Assembly (NCBI RefSeq): GCF_002192695.1
Contig: NZ_MTLG01000082.1
Coordinates: 62,001-126,000, forward strand
From: Achromobacter xylosoxidans
GTDB lineage: Bacteria > Pseudomonadota > Gammaproteobacteria > Burkholderiales > Burkholderiaceae_B
Direction of reading: 5' to 3'
DNA: 64,000 nt
Shown here piece by piece: positions 1 to 9,169 of this stretch (the first letter of the stretch is position 1; the number at the start of each line of letters is the position of its first letter). A model generated the notes under the pieces. The model did not search any database and was not told the DNA's origin. It worked only from the letters and a program-made list of their open reading frames with translations. The position numbers and the translations under genes were made by a program.

Positions 1-2
1 TG

Positions 3-446
3 ACCATACGTGGCTTGAGCGCGGCGGCCACCATCTGGGCCACTGGCGCGGTGGGCGTGCTGGCGGGCTATGGCTTCCTGGCCGAAGCCTGCGTCGTGAC
101 GGCGCTGATCCTGGTGACCAACGTGCTGTTGCGGCGCGGCGCCAGGTTGGTGGACCGCTACGTGCCCGAGGCGGAAACCGAAGAGCGCTACTACAACATC
201 GCGCTGACCTGCGCGTCCACGGACGAGGCCCTGGTGCGGGCCGAATTGCTGAACGCCCTGGGCAAGCACAGCCTGCGCCTGCGCGGCGTGGAAAGCCAGC
301 AGCGCGACAGCGGACGCTCCGAGGTGACCGCGGTGGTCTATTCCACGCGCCAGGAAGACGAGCGGGTGGAACAGCTGGTGGGCAGTCTCAGCCTGCTGCC
401 GCAGACCTACTCGGCCAGATGGACCTCCGACACCGGCAATGCATGA
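3..446 (+). CDS. MgtC/SapB-family membrane protein, C-terminal part
   Basis: The gene enters from the left edge; the frame is open from base 3 and ends at 446. The visible start reads T-I-R-G-L-S-A-A-A-T-I-W, the conserved MgtC segment, followed by two hydrophobic helices (GAVGVLAGYGFLAEA and VVTALILVTNVLL) and a soluble C-terminal domain of about 90 residues of the ACT-like kind seen in longer MgtC/SapB proteins. MgtC proteins are inner-membrane factors linked to magnesium limitation and F-type ATPase control. The TTG at 15 is not a real start, because the conserved motif begins upstream of it. The substrate or partner cannot be told from this fragment. Confidence 0.8.
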   Translation, partial: TIRGLSAAATIWATGAVGVLAGYGFLAEACVVTALILVTNVLLRRGARLVDRYVPEAETEERYYNIALTCASTDEALVRAELLNALGKHSLRLRGVESQQRDSGRSEVTAVVYSTRQEDERVEQLVGSLSLLPQTYSARWTSDTGNA

Positions 447-523
447 TGCGCGCCGGAATCAGGACACAGTAAGTCCGATTTCAATACGCTTGCGCACCTT
501 CTCCCAGATGACGAGCGTATTCC

Positions 524-1087
524 GTGACGACACTGATTCCCCCCGCCGCGTCCACAGGCCTTGCGCACTATGACCGGGCCACCATCGCCTTTCATTGGCT
601 GACGGCGGTGCTGGTGGTGGGCCTGTTCGCGCTGGCCGAAATCTGGGGCTTCCTGCCGCGTGGCACGCCTACGCGGCGCTTGCTGCAACATCTGCATATT
701 TCGTTCGGCCTGCTGTTTGCCGCCGTGTTCCTGCTGCGCGCCGTCTGGCGCCTGACCGCGGGCAGGCGCCTGCCGCCGGCGTCCACGGGCTGGCTGCGCA
801 CGGCTAGTACGGGCGTACACGGATTGCTGTACCTGTTGATGGCGGCACAGATCGTGCTGGGCTTTCTGTTCCGCTGGGCGCAGGGCGAACCGTTCGCGTT
901 CTTCGGCCTGTTCGACGTGCCCACGCTGATCGCCATCGACCACGAGCAGCGCCGCTTCATCGGCGGGCTGCACAACACCGTGGCGTGGTGCATCATCGTG
1001 CTGGCGCTGCTGCATGCGCTGGCCGGGCTTTTCCACCACTACGTCCTGCGCGACGGCGTGCTGCGCCGTATGCTGTCCAGCCGCTGA
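524..1087 (+). CDS. Cytochrome b561 family protein
   Basis: A 187-residue, four-helix inner-membrane di-heme cytochrome of the CybB type, which passes electrons between quinol and periplasmic or membrane acceptors. By alignment to remembered E. coli CybB, the heme ligands are H24 (AFHWL), H58 (HLHISFG), H149 (GLHNTV) and H163 (LLHALAGL). The end (FHHYVLRDGVLRRML) also matches the family. The start is GTG at 524; the ATG at 508 is in another frame. It stands alone, with no obvious catalase or YceI partner, so the electron acceptor is unknown. Confidence 0.88.
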   Translation: MTTLIPPAASTGLAHYDRATIAFHWLTAVLVVGLFALAEIWGFLPRGTPTRRLLQHLHISFGLLFAAVFLLRAVWRLTAGRRLPPASTGWLRTASTGVHGLLYLLMAAQIVLGFLFRWAQGEPFAFFGLFDVPTLIAIDHEQRRFIGGLHNTVAWCIIVLALLHALAGLFHHYVLRDGVLRRMLSSR

Positions 1088-1113
1088 GGCGGGCGCGGCG
1101 GGGGCGGGAATGA

Positions 1114-2037
<924 letters not shown>

Positions 2038-2103
2038 ATCCCGCAGTCATATCGGCTGCGCAAAGTTGTTATACGATCCGGGCCAAACATTGGGGAGGCC
2101 TGG

Positions 2104-2412
2104 ATGTCTTTGTATGTGATCGTCGCCGTTCGGAAAGAGCCCGTCAGCGGGCATGTGGCCTATGTGCGCTGGGGCCAGGCCGAACGCGGCGTCCCCGGCT
2201 GGGTGACCGAGCCCGTGACGGCGGCGGCATCCGAGGTCATCGAAGCGATCAAGGACGGAACGGAAGTCGAAACCGCCATCAGCCAGGACGGCATGAGCGT
2301 GGCGTTGCGGCCGGTGCGCGTGCTGGTGGATGACGACGGACGCGAACACCTCGCGTCCGCGCCGGTTCCCAGCTCCACCTTGCACACGCTTTTCGACCTG
2401 CCCGAATTCTGA
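2104..2412 (+). CDS. Hypothetical protein, 102 residues
   Basis: A small soluble protein with no signal peptide or membrane helix. GGGAGG sits a few bases before the ATG at 2104, which fixes the start. The sequence alternates strands and helices (SLYVIVAVRKE..., ...SEVIEAIKDGTEVETAIS) and ends in an acidic, hydrophobic tail (HTLFDLPEF). I do not recognise a domain. It follows kdsA by 66 bases on the same strand and converges with the acetyltransferase gene, so it may be read with kdsA, but nothing in it suggests a lipopolysaccharide role. Confidence 0.7.
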   Translation: MSLYVIVAVRKEPVSGHVAYVRWGQAERGVPGWVTEPVTAAASEVIEAIKDGTEVETAISQDGMSVALRPVRVLVDDDGREHLASAPVPSSTLHTLFDLPEF

Positions 2413-2433
2413 TCCGGGCAGGCCGCTAGGCGC

Positions 2434-2919
2434 CTAGCGCCGGCCCTGCGCGAAATTGAGCAGGGCGTCTCCGGCCATCCGGTAACGCACCCATTCATCC
2501 TGCGGCAGCGCGCCGATCGATTTGTAGAAATCGATGGCGGGCGTGTTCCAGTCCAGCACGCTCCATTCCAGCCGGCCGCAGCCGTTGGCCACCGCTTCTT
2601 GCGCCAGATGGCGCAACAGGTCGCGGCCCGCGCCGATGCCGCGCTGCTCCGGCGTGATGTACAGGTCTTCCAGGTAGATGCCGTTCTTGCCCAGCCAGGT
2701 CGAATAACTGTAGAAGTAGACGGCGTAGCCGATGGCCTTGCCGTCCAGCAGGCACATCAGGGCCTTGGCCGGCGCGTCCTGGGCGAACAGGGTGCGTTCG
2801 ACATCCTCGGGGCTGGCGATCACTTCATGGGCGGCGCGCTCGTATACGGCCAGCTCGGTGATGAACGCATGGATCTGGGCCGCATCCGTAGCGACGGCCG
2901 GACGAATTTCGATAGTCAC
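2434..2919 (-). CDS. GNAT-family N-acetyltransferase, SSAT-like
   Basis: 161 residues forming one GNAT domain. The acetyl-CoA loop is QRGIGAG in motif A, preceded by the strand IYLEDLYITPE, and motif B is NTPAIDFYKSIGA. The stretch YFYSYSTWLGKNGIYLEDLY closely resembles the spermidine/spermine and thialysine N-acetyltransferase branch, which acetylates small primary amines with acetyl-CoA in the cytosol. The real substrate is not readable. The start at 2919 (MTIEIRPA) gives a full-length domain. It converges with the unknown gene ending at 2412. Confidence 0.88.
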   Translation of the reverse strand: MTIEIRPAVATDAAQIHAFITELAVYERAAHEVIASPEDVERTLFAQDAPAKALMCLLDGKAIGYAVYFYSYSTWLGKNGIYLEDLYITPEQRGIGAGRDLLRHLAQEAVANGCGRLEWSVLDWNTPAIDFYKSIGALPQDEWVRYRMAGDALLNFAQGRR

Positions 2920-3095
2920 GGGTACTTCCTACTACTGCTTTTGGGGGTCTTATCCTACCCGTGAATCGGGTGGCGCGCATTTTTGTCCGGCGAGTCGATT
3001 TCGGGAATACCCTTACTTGCGCACGGCGCGCCCGGGGGCGATTCTTGAAAGCGTTCTGCCCTCGAGTCCAATGCGTACAACAGGGGACATCTCCC

Positions 3096-4742
3096 ATGCC
3101 TGAACCTGGCTCCACCGCCAGCACGCCTGCCGCAAGCCGTAAAAGGCGTCGCCTGTCCTGGATCTGGCTGGTGCCCATCATTGCCGCCTTGGGCGGGCTG
3201 ATTTTGGTGGTGCGCGTCTGGATGGAGGCGGGCCCAACCGCCACCATCGGCTTCCAGACCGCCGAAGGGCTGGAGGCCGGCAAGACCCAGGTACGCTACA
3301 AGGAAGTCGTGGTCGGCGTGGTCGAACGCGTGGCCTTGAATTCGGATCGCTCGGGCATCGTCGCGACCGTGCGCATCAACAAGGACGCGGCCAGCCTGCT
3401 GCAGGAAGAGACCGTGTTCTGGGTGGTCCGGCCCAGGCTGACCCTGAGCGGCGTGTCGGGATTGAGCACCTTGTTCTCCGGGGCCTATATCGGCGTGGAC
3501 CCGTCCGACCGGTTCCGGCAGGAAGGCGAGAGCCGCGCCTCCAAATACAGCTTCGTCGGACTGGAAACCCCGCCCGAAGTGGCGCAGGACCGCGCCGGCA
3601 AGCGCTACACCCTCAAGGCCCGCGACCTGGGCTCGCTGGACATAGGTTCGCCTGTCTACTTCCGACGCATCGCGGTGGGCGAGGTGGTGGGCTACCACCT
3701 GGACAGCAGCGGCGAAGGCGTCAACGTGCAGGTGTTCGTCGACGCGCCCAATGATGCTTTCGTCAACAGCGCCACGCGCTTCTGGAACGCCAGCGGCGTG
3801 GATTTCAGCGTCGATGCGCGCGGCCTGCAGGTGCGCTCGCAGTCCCTGCTGTCCGTGATCGTGGGCGGCGTTGCGTTCGACACCATCGAGCAGCACGCGC
3901 ACGTGGCGGCCAAGGCCGATGCCGAGTTCACCATCTTCCCGTCGGAAGGCGAGGCCCGCGCGCAACCTGATGGCATGCCGCTGCATATCCGCATGCGCTT
4001 TGACCAGTCGGTCCGGGGGCTGGTGGTCGGCGCGCCCGTCGACGCCTATGGCGCGGCCATCGGCCAAGTCGACTCCATACGCCTGGAGTTCGATCCGGCG
4101 ATCAAGCAGTTCTACGCGCTGGTCGGAGCCACCGTCTATCCCGAGCGCCTGGGCGCGCAGACGGTCGAGGAAATCAAGGAATACTCGGGTTCGACGCTGG
4201 AACATCCCAACGGCAAGCTGCTGGCCGCCCTGATCCAGCATGGCCTGCGCGCGCAGTTGCGCATCGGCAACCTGCTGACCGGCCAGCTGTACGTCGCCAT
4301 GGCGGTGTTCCCGGACGCCAAGCCGGTGACGTTCAAGATGGAAGAGGATCCGTTCATTCCCACCGTGCCGAACAACCTGGATCAGCTGCAGCAGCAGATC
4401 AACAGCATCCTGACCAAGCTGGACCGGGTGCCGTTCGAAGGCTTGGGCGCCGATCTGGGGCAGTTGCTGCGCGCCACCTCCAGCTTGATGAAGCGGCTGG
4501 ATACTCGCCTGGCGCCCGAGGCGCAAGCCATGCTGCGCCAGGCCAGCAAGTCCCTGGCCGTCGTGGGCGGGGTGCTGAGCCCCGACGCCGGCCTGCCGGT
4601 CAATGCCAATGCGGTCTTGCAGGAACTGTCGCGGGCGGCCCGGTCGCTGCGGGAACTGTCGGACTACCTGCAGGCGCATCCGGAGTCGCTGCTGCGCGGC
4701 CGCGCGCCGGATGCCCAATACCAGCGCCAGCCGGCGCGCTAG
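3096..4742 (+). CDS. pqiB: PqiB-type MCE-domain intermembrane transport protein
   Basis: 548 residues from the ATG at 3096 (MPEPGSTAS), chosen over an upstream in-frame ATG at 2961 because CAGGGGAC lies just before it and the upstream extension looks non-coding. After a short basic cytoplasmic tail there is one inner-membrane helix at residues 21-42, then three MCE-type repeats (beginning near TATIGFQTAEGLEAGKTQVRYK, KRYTLKARDLGSLDIGSPVYFR and PLHIRMRFDQSVRGLVVGAPV) and a C-terminal helical region with heptad-like leucines. PqiB proteins form a periplasm-spanning lipid channel. The usual PqiA-like membrane partner and PqiC-like lipoprotein are absent on both sides. Confidence 0.9.
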   Translation: MPEPGSTASTPAASRKRRRLSWIWLVPIIAALGGLILVVRVWMEAGPTATIGFQTAEGLEAGKTQVRYKEVVVGVVERVALNSDRSGIVATVRINKDAASLLQEETVFWVVRPRLTLSGVSGLSTLFSGAYIGVDPSDRFRQEGESRASKYSFVGLETPPEVAQDRAGKRYTLKARDLGSLDIGSPVYFRRIAVGEVVGYHLDSSGEGVNVQVFVDAPNDAFVNSATRFWNASGVDFSVDARGLQVRSQSLLSVIVGGVAFDTIEQHAHVAAKADAEFTIFPSEGEARAQPDGMPLHIRMRFDQSVRGLVVGAPVDAYGAAIGQVDSIRLEFDPAIKQFYALVGATVYPERLGAQTVEEIKEYSGSTLEHPNGKLLAALIQHGLRAQLRIGNLLTGQLYVAMAVFPDAKPVTFKMEEDPFIPTVPNNLDQLQQQINSILTKLDRVPFEGLGADLGQLLRATSSLMKRLDTRLAPEAQAMLRQASKSLAVVGGVLSPDAGLPVNANAVLQELSRAARSLRELSDYLQAHPESLLRGRAPDAQYQRQPAR

Positions 4743-4743
4743 G

Positions 4744-5301
4744 CTAGGATGCGAGCCACTGCGCGATCTGGCGGGCGCTGGCTTGCGCGTCCGTGCCCGA
4801 GGTGTCCAGCACCAGGTCGCTGAACGGACGATCCGCATAGCCTTCGAGGTACATCTGCGCGATGCGCTGCCGTTCCCATTCGGTCAGGACGCGGCCGCCC
4901 CTGTCCGATTGGGCGGCCGCGAGCGCGGGGGCCAGGGTCACCACGCGCAAGCGGGCGCCGCGTTGCCGGCATGCAGCCAGGATTTGCTCGTAGCTATCCT
5001 GCTCCAAGGGGTAGGCGATGACCAGATAGCGGTCCCGCGCCTCGGCAATCAGCCTGGCGAGGCGCGCCAGCGCCAGCGCCCATTGCTCGGTGTACGGCAG
5101 ATGGCTGGGGGCGTCGTGATTATCGCCGTCGATGAAGCGCGCGGCGGGCAACAGGGCGGCCAGGGCTGCTCCGACCGTGGACTTGCCGCTGTTGATCGGG
5201 CCATTGAGATGGATGACGGTGGTGTCGGGCGTTGAGATGGCTGTTCCTTTCAGTGCGGGCGGGCGCGCAGGCGTCCGCGCCGGCCGAATCAGAACAGGCA
5301 T
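4744..5301 (-). CDS. P-loop nucleotide kinase-like protein (AAA_33 / zeta-like fold)
   Basis: About 185 residues if it starts at the ATG at 5301. A Walker A motif GPINSGKST follows the first strand VIHLNG, then ARFIDGDNHD, which looks like the substrate-loop region of small-molecule or nucleotide kinases, and a C-terminal helix-rich lid. The phosphate acceptor is unknown. The start is uncertain: the ATG at 5301 overlaps the stop of the upstream gene by 13 bases, which suggests coupling, but a good GAAAGGA ribosome site lies further in, just before an in-frame ATC (residues ISTPDTTVIH). It converges with pqiB, whose stop is one base away. Confidence 0.75.
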   Translation of the reverse strand: MPVLIRPARTPARPPALKGTAISTPDTTVIHLNGPINSGKSTVGAALAALLPAARFIDGDNHDAPSHLPYTEQWALALARLARLIAEARDRYLVIAYPLEQDSYEQILAACRQRGARLRVVTLAPALAAAQSDRGGRVLTEWERQRIAQMYLEGYADRPFSDLVLDTSGTDAQASARQIAQWLAS

Positions 5302-5597
5302 TGTCGCAAAGCGAACTTGCGGCCGAAAGCGCGGACTTCGTCGCCGTCCACGGACGCCGCCAGGTCCCAACGGTCGCCGCGCGTCACCAGAAAAGAGCGG
5401 CCGGTGAAGGCGTGGCGCAAGGCGAATTGCCAGAAGGCGGCTTCGGAACCCACGGGTTCGAGGTCGTGCGGTCCGATCAGCAGCCGGATGGGGCGGGGCG
5501 TTGCCCCCAGTGTCCAGCGCAGGGCGATACCCAGGAACGCAAACCGCGCCATAAGCGATGAAGGCTGGACGGTCAGCACGCGGATTCTGTTGATCAT
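5289..5597 (-). CDS. Hypothetical protein, 102 residues
   Basis: A small basic protein starting at the ATG at 5597 (MINRIRVLTVQPSSLMARFAFLG), preceded by AAGGGG. It has no clear membrane helix after the first hydrophobic stretch (ARFAFLGIALRWTL) and ends RKFALRQCLF. Aromatic and basic residues are frequent. I do not recognise the family. Its 3' end overlaps the start of the P-loop kinase-like gene by 13 bases, so the two are probably translated together. Confidence 0.6.
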   Translation of the reverse strand: MINRIRVLTVQPSSLMARFAFLGIALRWTLGATPRPIRLLIGPHDLEPVGSEAAFWQFALRHAFTGRSFLVTRGDRWDLAASVDGDEVRAFGRKFALRQCLF

Positions 5598-5691
5598 GGC
5601 CAGGACCCCTTGCAGATTGATCCCAGCGTAGCAAAAGCGGTCCGGGCCTTCCATACCGCCTTTGGCGGAAATGGGCGGGCCCGGCTGAATG

Positions 5692-7134
5692 CTATTTCTG
5701 GATGGCGGCGGCCACCTGGCCGCGCGTGATCCGGCCAAGCAACAGCAAGGCGCCGGCCGGCGCCAGCGCGAACGCGGCGAACAGCCATTGCGCGGCATGC
5801 TGCGCGCCCGCGACGCCGCCCGGATCCGCCAGGCCCGCGCTGTTGGTGATGACGCCGGCCAGCGCCGCGGTCAACGCCGTCGCGTACAGCTGCACCGTGG
5901 TGATGGACGAGGAGGTCAAGGTTTCCTCCCCGGCAGGCGCCGCGGTGAAAATGCGCGTCAGCAGGTGCGGCCAGCTCAGTCCGATGCCGAAACCCACGCC
6001 GGCCAGCGCCAGCACATAGGCCGCCAGGCCGGGGTAGGACTGCAGCTGCGTGGCCCGCGGAGTCATGTAGGTCAGGGCGGCCAGCGCAGCCAGGATCACC
6101 ACCGGGCTGAGGCGCACCAGGACATTGGCGGCCGGGCCGCTGCGGGTGGCGCTGGGCATGGCCGCCAGGGTCCAGCCCGCCGCCATCGCCGCGGTCATAT
6201 AGCCGGCCGCCAGGGGCGTCATGCCATGGATGACCTGCAGGAAATACGGCACGAAGATTTCGGTGGTGATGGCGGCCACCACCAGGCACATCACCGCGTA
6301 CAGCGCGCCCAGCGGCGTGGCGATCGAGTAGGCGCCGGTGGGCAGCAGCCGCTTCGCGGCGCGCTGGTCCACCGCCGCGATCAGCGCGGCGATGGCCAGG
6401 CCGGCGGCAATGCCCGCCAGGTTCCAGCGCAGGTCCGTCGACAGGCTGGCCAGCGTGATGGCGAGCACGCTGGCCACCAGCAGGCCCAGCGTGGTCACGG
6501 GCAGCGGGCTCGGCCGCGAGGGCGGAACCGATTCCTTGCCGCCGACCTTGAGGGCCACGATCGCCGCCAGGGCGGCAGCCACGGGCAGCAAGGCCCAGAA
6601 AGCCAGCCGCCAGTGCCCGGTCTGGGCGAAGACGCCGCCGATGGCCGGGCCGCACAGGGTGGCGACGCCCCACATGCCCGACACCAGGGCCATCGCGCGC
6701 GACCAGAGCGGGGCCTCGAACACCAGGCGGATCAGGGCATAGCTGAGCGCAAACAGGATGCCGCCGCCCAGGCCCTGGACACTGCGTCCGGCCAGCAGCA
6801 CCGGCATGCTGGGCGCCAGCGCGCACACCACCGATCCGACGGTGAACACCGCGACTGCCAGCAGGTAGGCCGCGCGCGGCCCCAGCGTTTCGATCAGCCT
6901 GGCCGACAGCGCCGACCCGATGATGGAGGTCACGACGAACAGCGTGGTGTTCCAGGCGTAGTACTCCAGCCCGCCGATGTCCTTGATGACGCTGGGCAGG
7001 ATGGTGGTGACGATGTAGACGTTGATGGCGTGCAACGCCACGCCGCCCGCCAGCGCGATGGAGCGCAGGGCATTGGTCCCATGCAGCAGATCTGCCCAGG
7101 ACGCGCTTGAAACATGGGTTGTGCCGGTGCTCAC
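5692..7134 (-). CDS. MFS drug-resistance-type exporter (DHA2-like)
   Basis: 480 residues with about fourteen hydrophobic helices, the size of the EmrB/QacA (DHA2) branch of proton-driven efflux pumps. The loop 2-3 region reads SARLIETLGPRAAYLLAVAVF and motif C-like glycines occur in SGMWGVATLCGPAIGGVFAQTG. There is no fused periplasmic domain and no EmrA-like adaptor next to it, so it probably works alone in the inner membrane. It lies downstream of the TetR gene on the same strand with a 104-base gap; that gap contains an AT-rich stretch that may hold its own promoter. Confidence 0.88.
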   Translation of the reverse strand: MSTGTTHVSSASWADLLHGTNALRSIALAGGVALHAINVYIVTTILPSVIKDIGGLEYYAWNTTLFVVTSIIGSALSARLIETLGPRAAYLLAVAVFTVGSVVCALAPSMPVLLAGRSVQGLGGGILFALSYALIRLVFEAPLWSRAMALVSGMWGVATLCGPAIGGVFAQTGHWRLAFWALLPVAAALAAIVALKVGGKESVPPSRPSPLPVTTLGLLVASVLAITLASLSTDLRWNLAGIAAGLAIAALIAAVDQRAAKRLLPTGAYSIATPLGALYAVMCLVVAAITTEIFVPYFLQVIHGMTPLAAGYMTAAMAAGWTLAAMPSATRSGPAANVLVRLSPVVILAALAALTYMTPRATQLQSYPGLAAYVLALAGVGFGIGLSWPHLLTRIFTAAPAGEETLTSSSITTVQLYATALTAALAGVITNSAGLADPGGVAGAQHAAQWLFAAFALAPAGALLLLGRITRGQVAAAIQK

Positions 7135-7238
7135 GCGGTCTTCCGCCTTCGGGAGAAATTATTTAAACAAGATTTATATTGGATAATACGCATGCCGCCG
7201 CGCAACCGCAAACGCCGCGTGCGAGCGCCGCAGGGCAG

Positions 7239-7823
7239 TCAGCGTCTGCGTAATCCGCGCAGCAACAGGTCCAGCGCCTGCAAAGCCTGCGCCAGGCGCG
7301 GTTCGCTCTCGGGATCCTGAGCGATCCAGAAGGCGCTTTCGACCAGGCTGCCATTGATCAGCCGCGCCAGCGCCTGCGGCGCCGCAGGCTCGATGACCTC
7401 CCGCTCCATCATGGTCTGCAACAGCGCCGCGAGCGAAGCAATGCAGTGTTGCTGCGAGCCGTCCGCCGCCGCGCCGAGCACGGCTCGCGCGTCCTGCAGC
7501 ACGATGCGCCGGATCTCGGGTTCGGCCGCCATCTCCAGATAGGCGCGACAGCGCCCGCGCAGGGCGGCCCAGGCATCGGGCGCCTGCGCGGCGATGGCGG
7601 CCAGGCGCTGGTCCATTTCGCCGTCGATCTGTTCGACCACTGCGGCGAGCAGGCCTTTCTTGTCGCCGAAGTGGTGGTACAAAGCGCCCCGGGTCAACCC
7701 CGCCGCCGCCGTGAAATCGTCCATGGACGTGGCTGCATAGCCCGCTTCGCGGAAGGCTTGCCGGGCCGTGGCCAGCAGTTTCGCGCGGGTGGCTTCTATC
7801 ATCTCGGCGCGGGAACGCGTCAT
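7239..7823 (-). CDS. TetR-family transcriptional repressor
   Basis: 194 residues from the ATG at 7823, which follows GGAGAGG. The N-terminal helix-turn-helix is textbook: ARQAFREAGYAATSMDDFTAAAGLTRGALYHHFGDKKGLLAAVV. The C-terminal ligand domain has the form seen in small repressors of efflux genes (DAWAALRGRCRAYLEMAAEPEIRRIVLQDA). It is divergent from one MFS gene and upstream of another. Two perfect 17-bp palindromes in the divergent promoter are its likely operators, giving autoregulation and control of the neighbouring exporter. Confidence 0.94.
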   Translation of the reverse strand: MTRSRAEMIEATRAKLLATARQAFREAGYAATSMDDFTAAAGLTRGALYHHFGDKKGLLAAVVEQIDGEMDQRLAAIAAQAPDAWAALRGRCRAYLEMAAEPEIRRIVLQDARAVLGAAADGSQQHCIASLAALLQTMMEREVIEPAAPQALARLINGSLVESAFWIAQDPESEPRLAQALQALDLLLRGLRRR

Positions 7824-7837
7824 GCTCCTCTCCAAAA

Positions 7838-7854
7838 ACATACGGTGCGTATGT
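7838..7854. promoter_or_regulatory. TetR operator 1 (perfect inverted repeat)
   Basis: ACATACGGTGCGTATGT: 7-base arms ACATACG/CGTATGT around a 3-base centre. It lies between the tetR start and the proposed tetR -10 hexamer. Its centre is 23 bases from that of the second copy. Binding by the adjacent TetR protein is inferred. Confidence 0.85.
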
Positions 7855-7880
7855 AAATTGACATACGCATCGTATGTGAA
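7852..7880 (-). promoter_or_regulatory. Probable tetR promoter
   Basis: On the minus strand TTCACA (7880-7875), a 17-base spacer and TTTACA (7857-7852) face the tetR start at 7823. The match to consensus is moderate, but the spacing is right and operator 2 sits in the spacer. Confidence 0.5.
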
Positions 7881-7886
7881 TACGAT
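7858..7886 (+). promoter_or_regulatory. Sigma-70-like promoter of the rightward MFS gene
   Basis: A consensus -35 TTGACA at 7858-7863, a 17-base spacer and a -10 TACGAT at 7881-7886, upstream of the GTG start at 7917. Operator 2 fills the spacer. Confidence 0.7.
7861..7877. promoter_or_regulatory. TetR operator 2 (perfect inverted repeat)
   Basis: ACATACGCATCGTATGT has the same arms as operator 1 with a different centre. It lies between the -35 and -10 hexamers proposed for both the rightward MFS promoter and the leftward tetR promoter, so one bound dimer could shut both. Confidence 0.85.
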
Positions 7887-7916
7887 GCCGCTGTCCACAG
7901 CAATCAAAGGCTTCCG

Positions 7917-9107
7917 GTGTCGAATCCGTATCGCGAGTTGTTCCAGGCGCCCGGCGCGCTGGGTTTTGTCCTGGCCGGCGCCATCGCCCGCCTGCCTTTG
8001 CCCATGATCGGCATAGGCATCATCACCATGCTGTCCGAGGTGCGTGGTTCGTACGCGCTGGCGGGCGCCGTCGCGGCCACGTTTGCGCTGGCCACGGCCT
8101 TGCTGGCGCCGCGGATTTCCCGCCTGGTGGACCGCCATGGCCAGGGCAGGGTGCTGCCCGTGGCCGCGGGCCTGTGCGTCGCGGGACTGGTTGGCCTGGC
8201 GGCCTGCGTCCAATGGAATGCGCCCGAGTGGACCTTGTTCCTCTTCGCCGCGCTGGCGGGCGCCTTGCCCAGCATGCCCGCGATGATACGCGCGCGCTGG
8301 ACCGAGATATTCAGGGACCAGCCGCAGTTGCGCACCGCCTACGCGCTGGAGTCCGTCGCCGACGAGCTGAGCTTCATCGTTGGCCCGCCGCTGGCCGTCG
8401 GGCTGAGCGCGCTGTTCTTTCCCCAGGCCGGTCCGTTGTTCGCAGCGCTGCTGCTCGCGGTGGGCGTTACCGCCTTCGTGCTGCAGCGGGCCACGGCGCC
8501 CGCCGTGCGGTTCACGCAGGAAGGGCGCCAGGCATCGGTGTTGCGCATGCCGCCGATGCGCTCCCTGCTGGCGATGATGGCCGCCATGGGTGTCATCGTC
8601 GGCACCATAGACGTCCTGAGCGTGGCCTTCGCCCGTCAGCAGGGCATGCCGGCCGGAGCCAGCCTGGTGCTGTCCGCTTATGCCCTGGGCTCGTGCGTGG
8701 CCGGCCTGGTGTTCGGCGTGCTGAAGTTCCAGATGCCGTTGGCCCGCCTTTTGGTGGTTGCGGCGGCGGTTACCGCGTTCACCACGGTCCCGCTGCTGCT
8801 GGTGAACGATCTGCTCACCCTGGTGCTGGGCGTGCTGCTGGCCGGCCTGTCGTTCGCCCCGACCATGATCATTGCGATGGCGCTGGTGGAAAGCAGCGTG
8901 CCGGGGCATCGACTGACGGAAGGCCTGACCTGGCTGGTGACCGGCCTGGGCGCGGGCGTGGCCGCGGGCGCGGCGCTGGCAGGCTGGGTGGTGGACCACT
9001 ATGGCGTGGGCGCGGGATTCTGGACGGCGGTGGGCGCGGGCGCGATCGTGTTGCTGGCCGCCGTGCCGGTGGGACGCAGTCCCGCGGCCAGGCAGGCCGG
9101 GGCCTGA
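7917..9107 (+). CDS. MFS transporter (DHA1-like exporter)
   Basis: 396 residues with about twelve helices and a GTG start at 7917 after AAAGG; no in-frame ATG exists between the operators and this codon. The cytoplasmic loop reads APRISRLVDRHGQGRVLPVAAG, the motif A region of MFS proteins, and a charged central loop (RATAPAVRFTQEGRQASVLRM) separates the two halves. The sequence style is that of sugar- or drug-efflux MFS proteins. Its promoter is overlapped by the TetR operators, so it is probably induced by its substrate through the divergent repressor. The substrate is unknown. Confidence 0.88.
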   Translation: MSNPYRELFQAPGALGFVLAGAIARLPLPMIGIGIITMLSEVRGSYALAGAVAATFALATALLAPRISRLVDRHGQGRVLPVAAGLCVAGLVGLAACVQWNAPEWTLFLFAALAGALPSMPAMIRARWTEIFRDQPQLRTAYALESVADELSFIVGPPLAVGLSALFFPQAGPLFAALLLAVGVTAFVLQRATAPAVRFTQEGRQASVLRMPPMRSLLAMMAAMGVIVGTIDVLSVAFARQQGMPAGASLVLSAYALGSCVAGLVFGVLKFQMPLARLLVVAAAVTAFTTVPLLLVNDLLTLVLGVLLAGLSFAPTMIIAMALVESSVPGHRLTEGLTWLVTGLGAGVAAGAALAGWVVDHYGVGAGFWTAVGAGAIVLLAAVPVGRSPAARQAGA

Positions 9108-9169
9108 CGCGGCAGGTCTATAGAATGGCGGCTTCGGCGCCCGCTCGGGCGCGCCGCCAGGAGAAGCGC

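Noticed and set aside
2961-3095. Longer start for the PqiB-type protein
   Set aside because: The extra 45 residues have no conserved or signal-like character and the ribosome site is before 3096.
7824-8999. Long open frame continuing upstream of tetR on the minus strand
   Set aside because: It is antisense to the MFS gene, of low-complexity Arg/Gly/His/Gln composition; the true TetR start has a good ribosome site at 7823.
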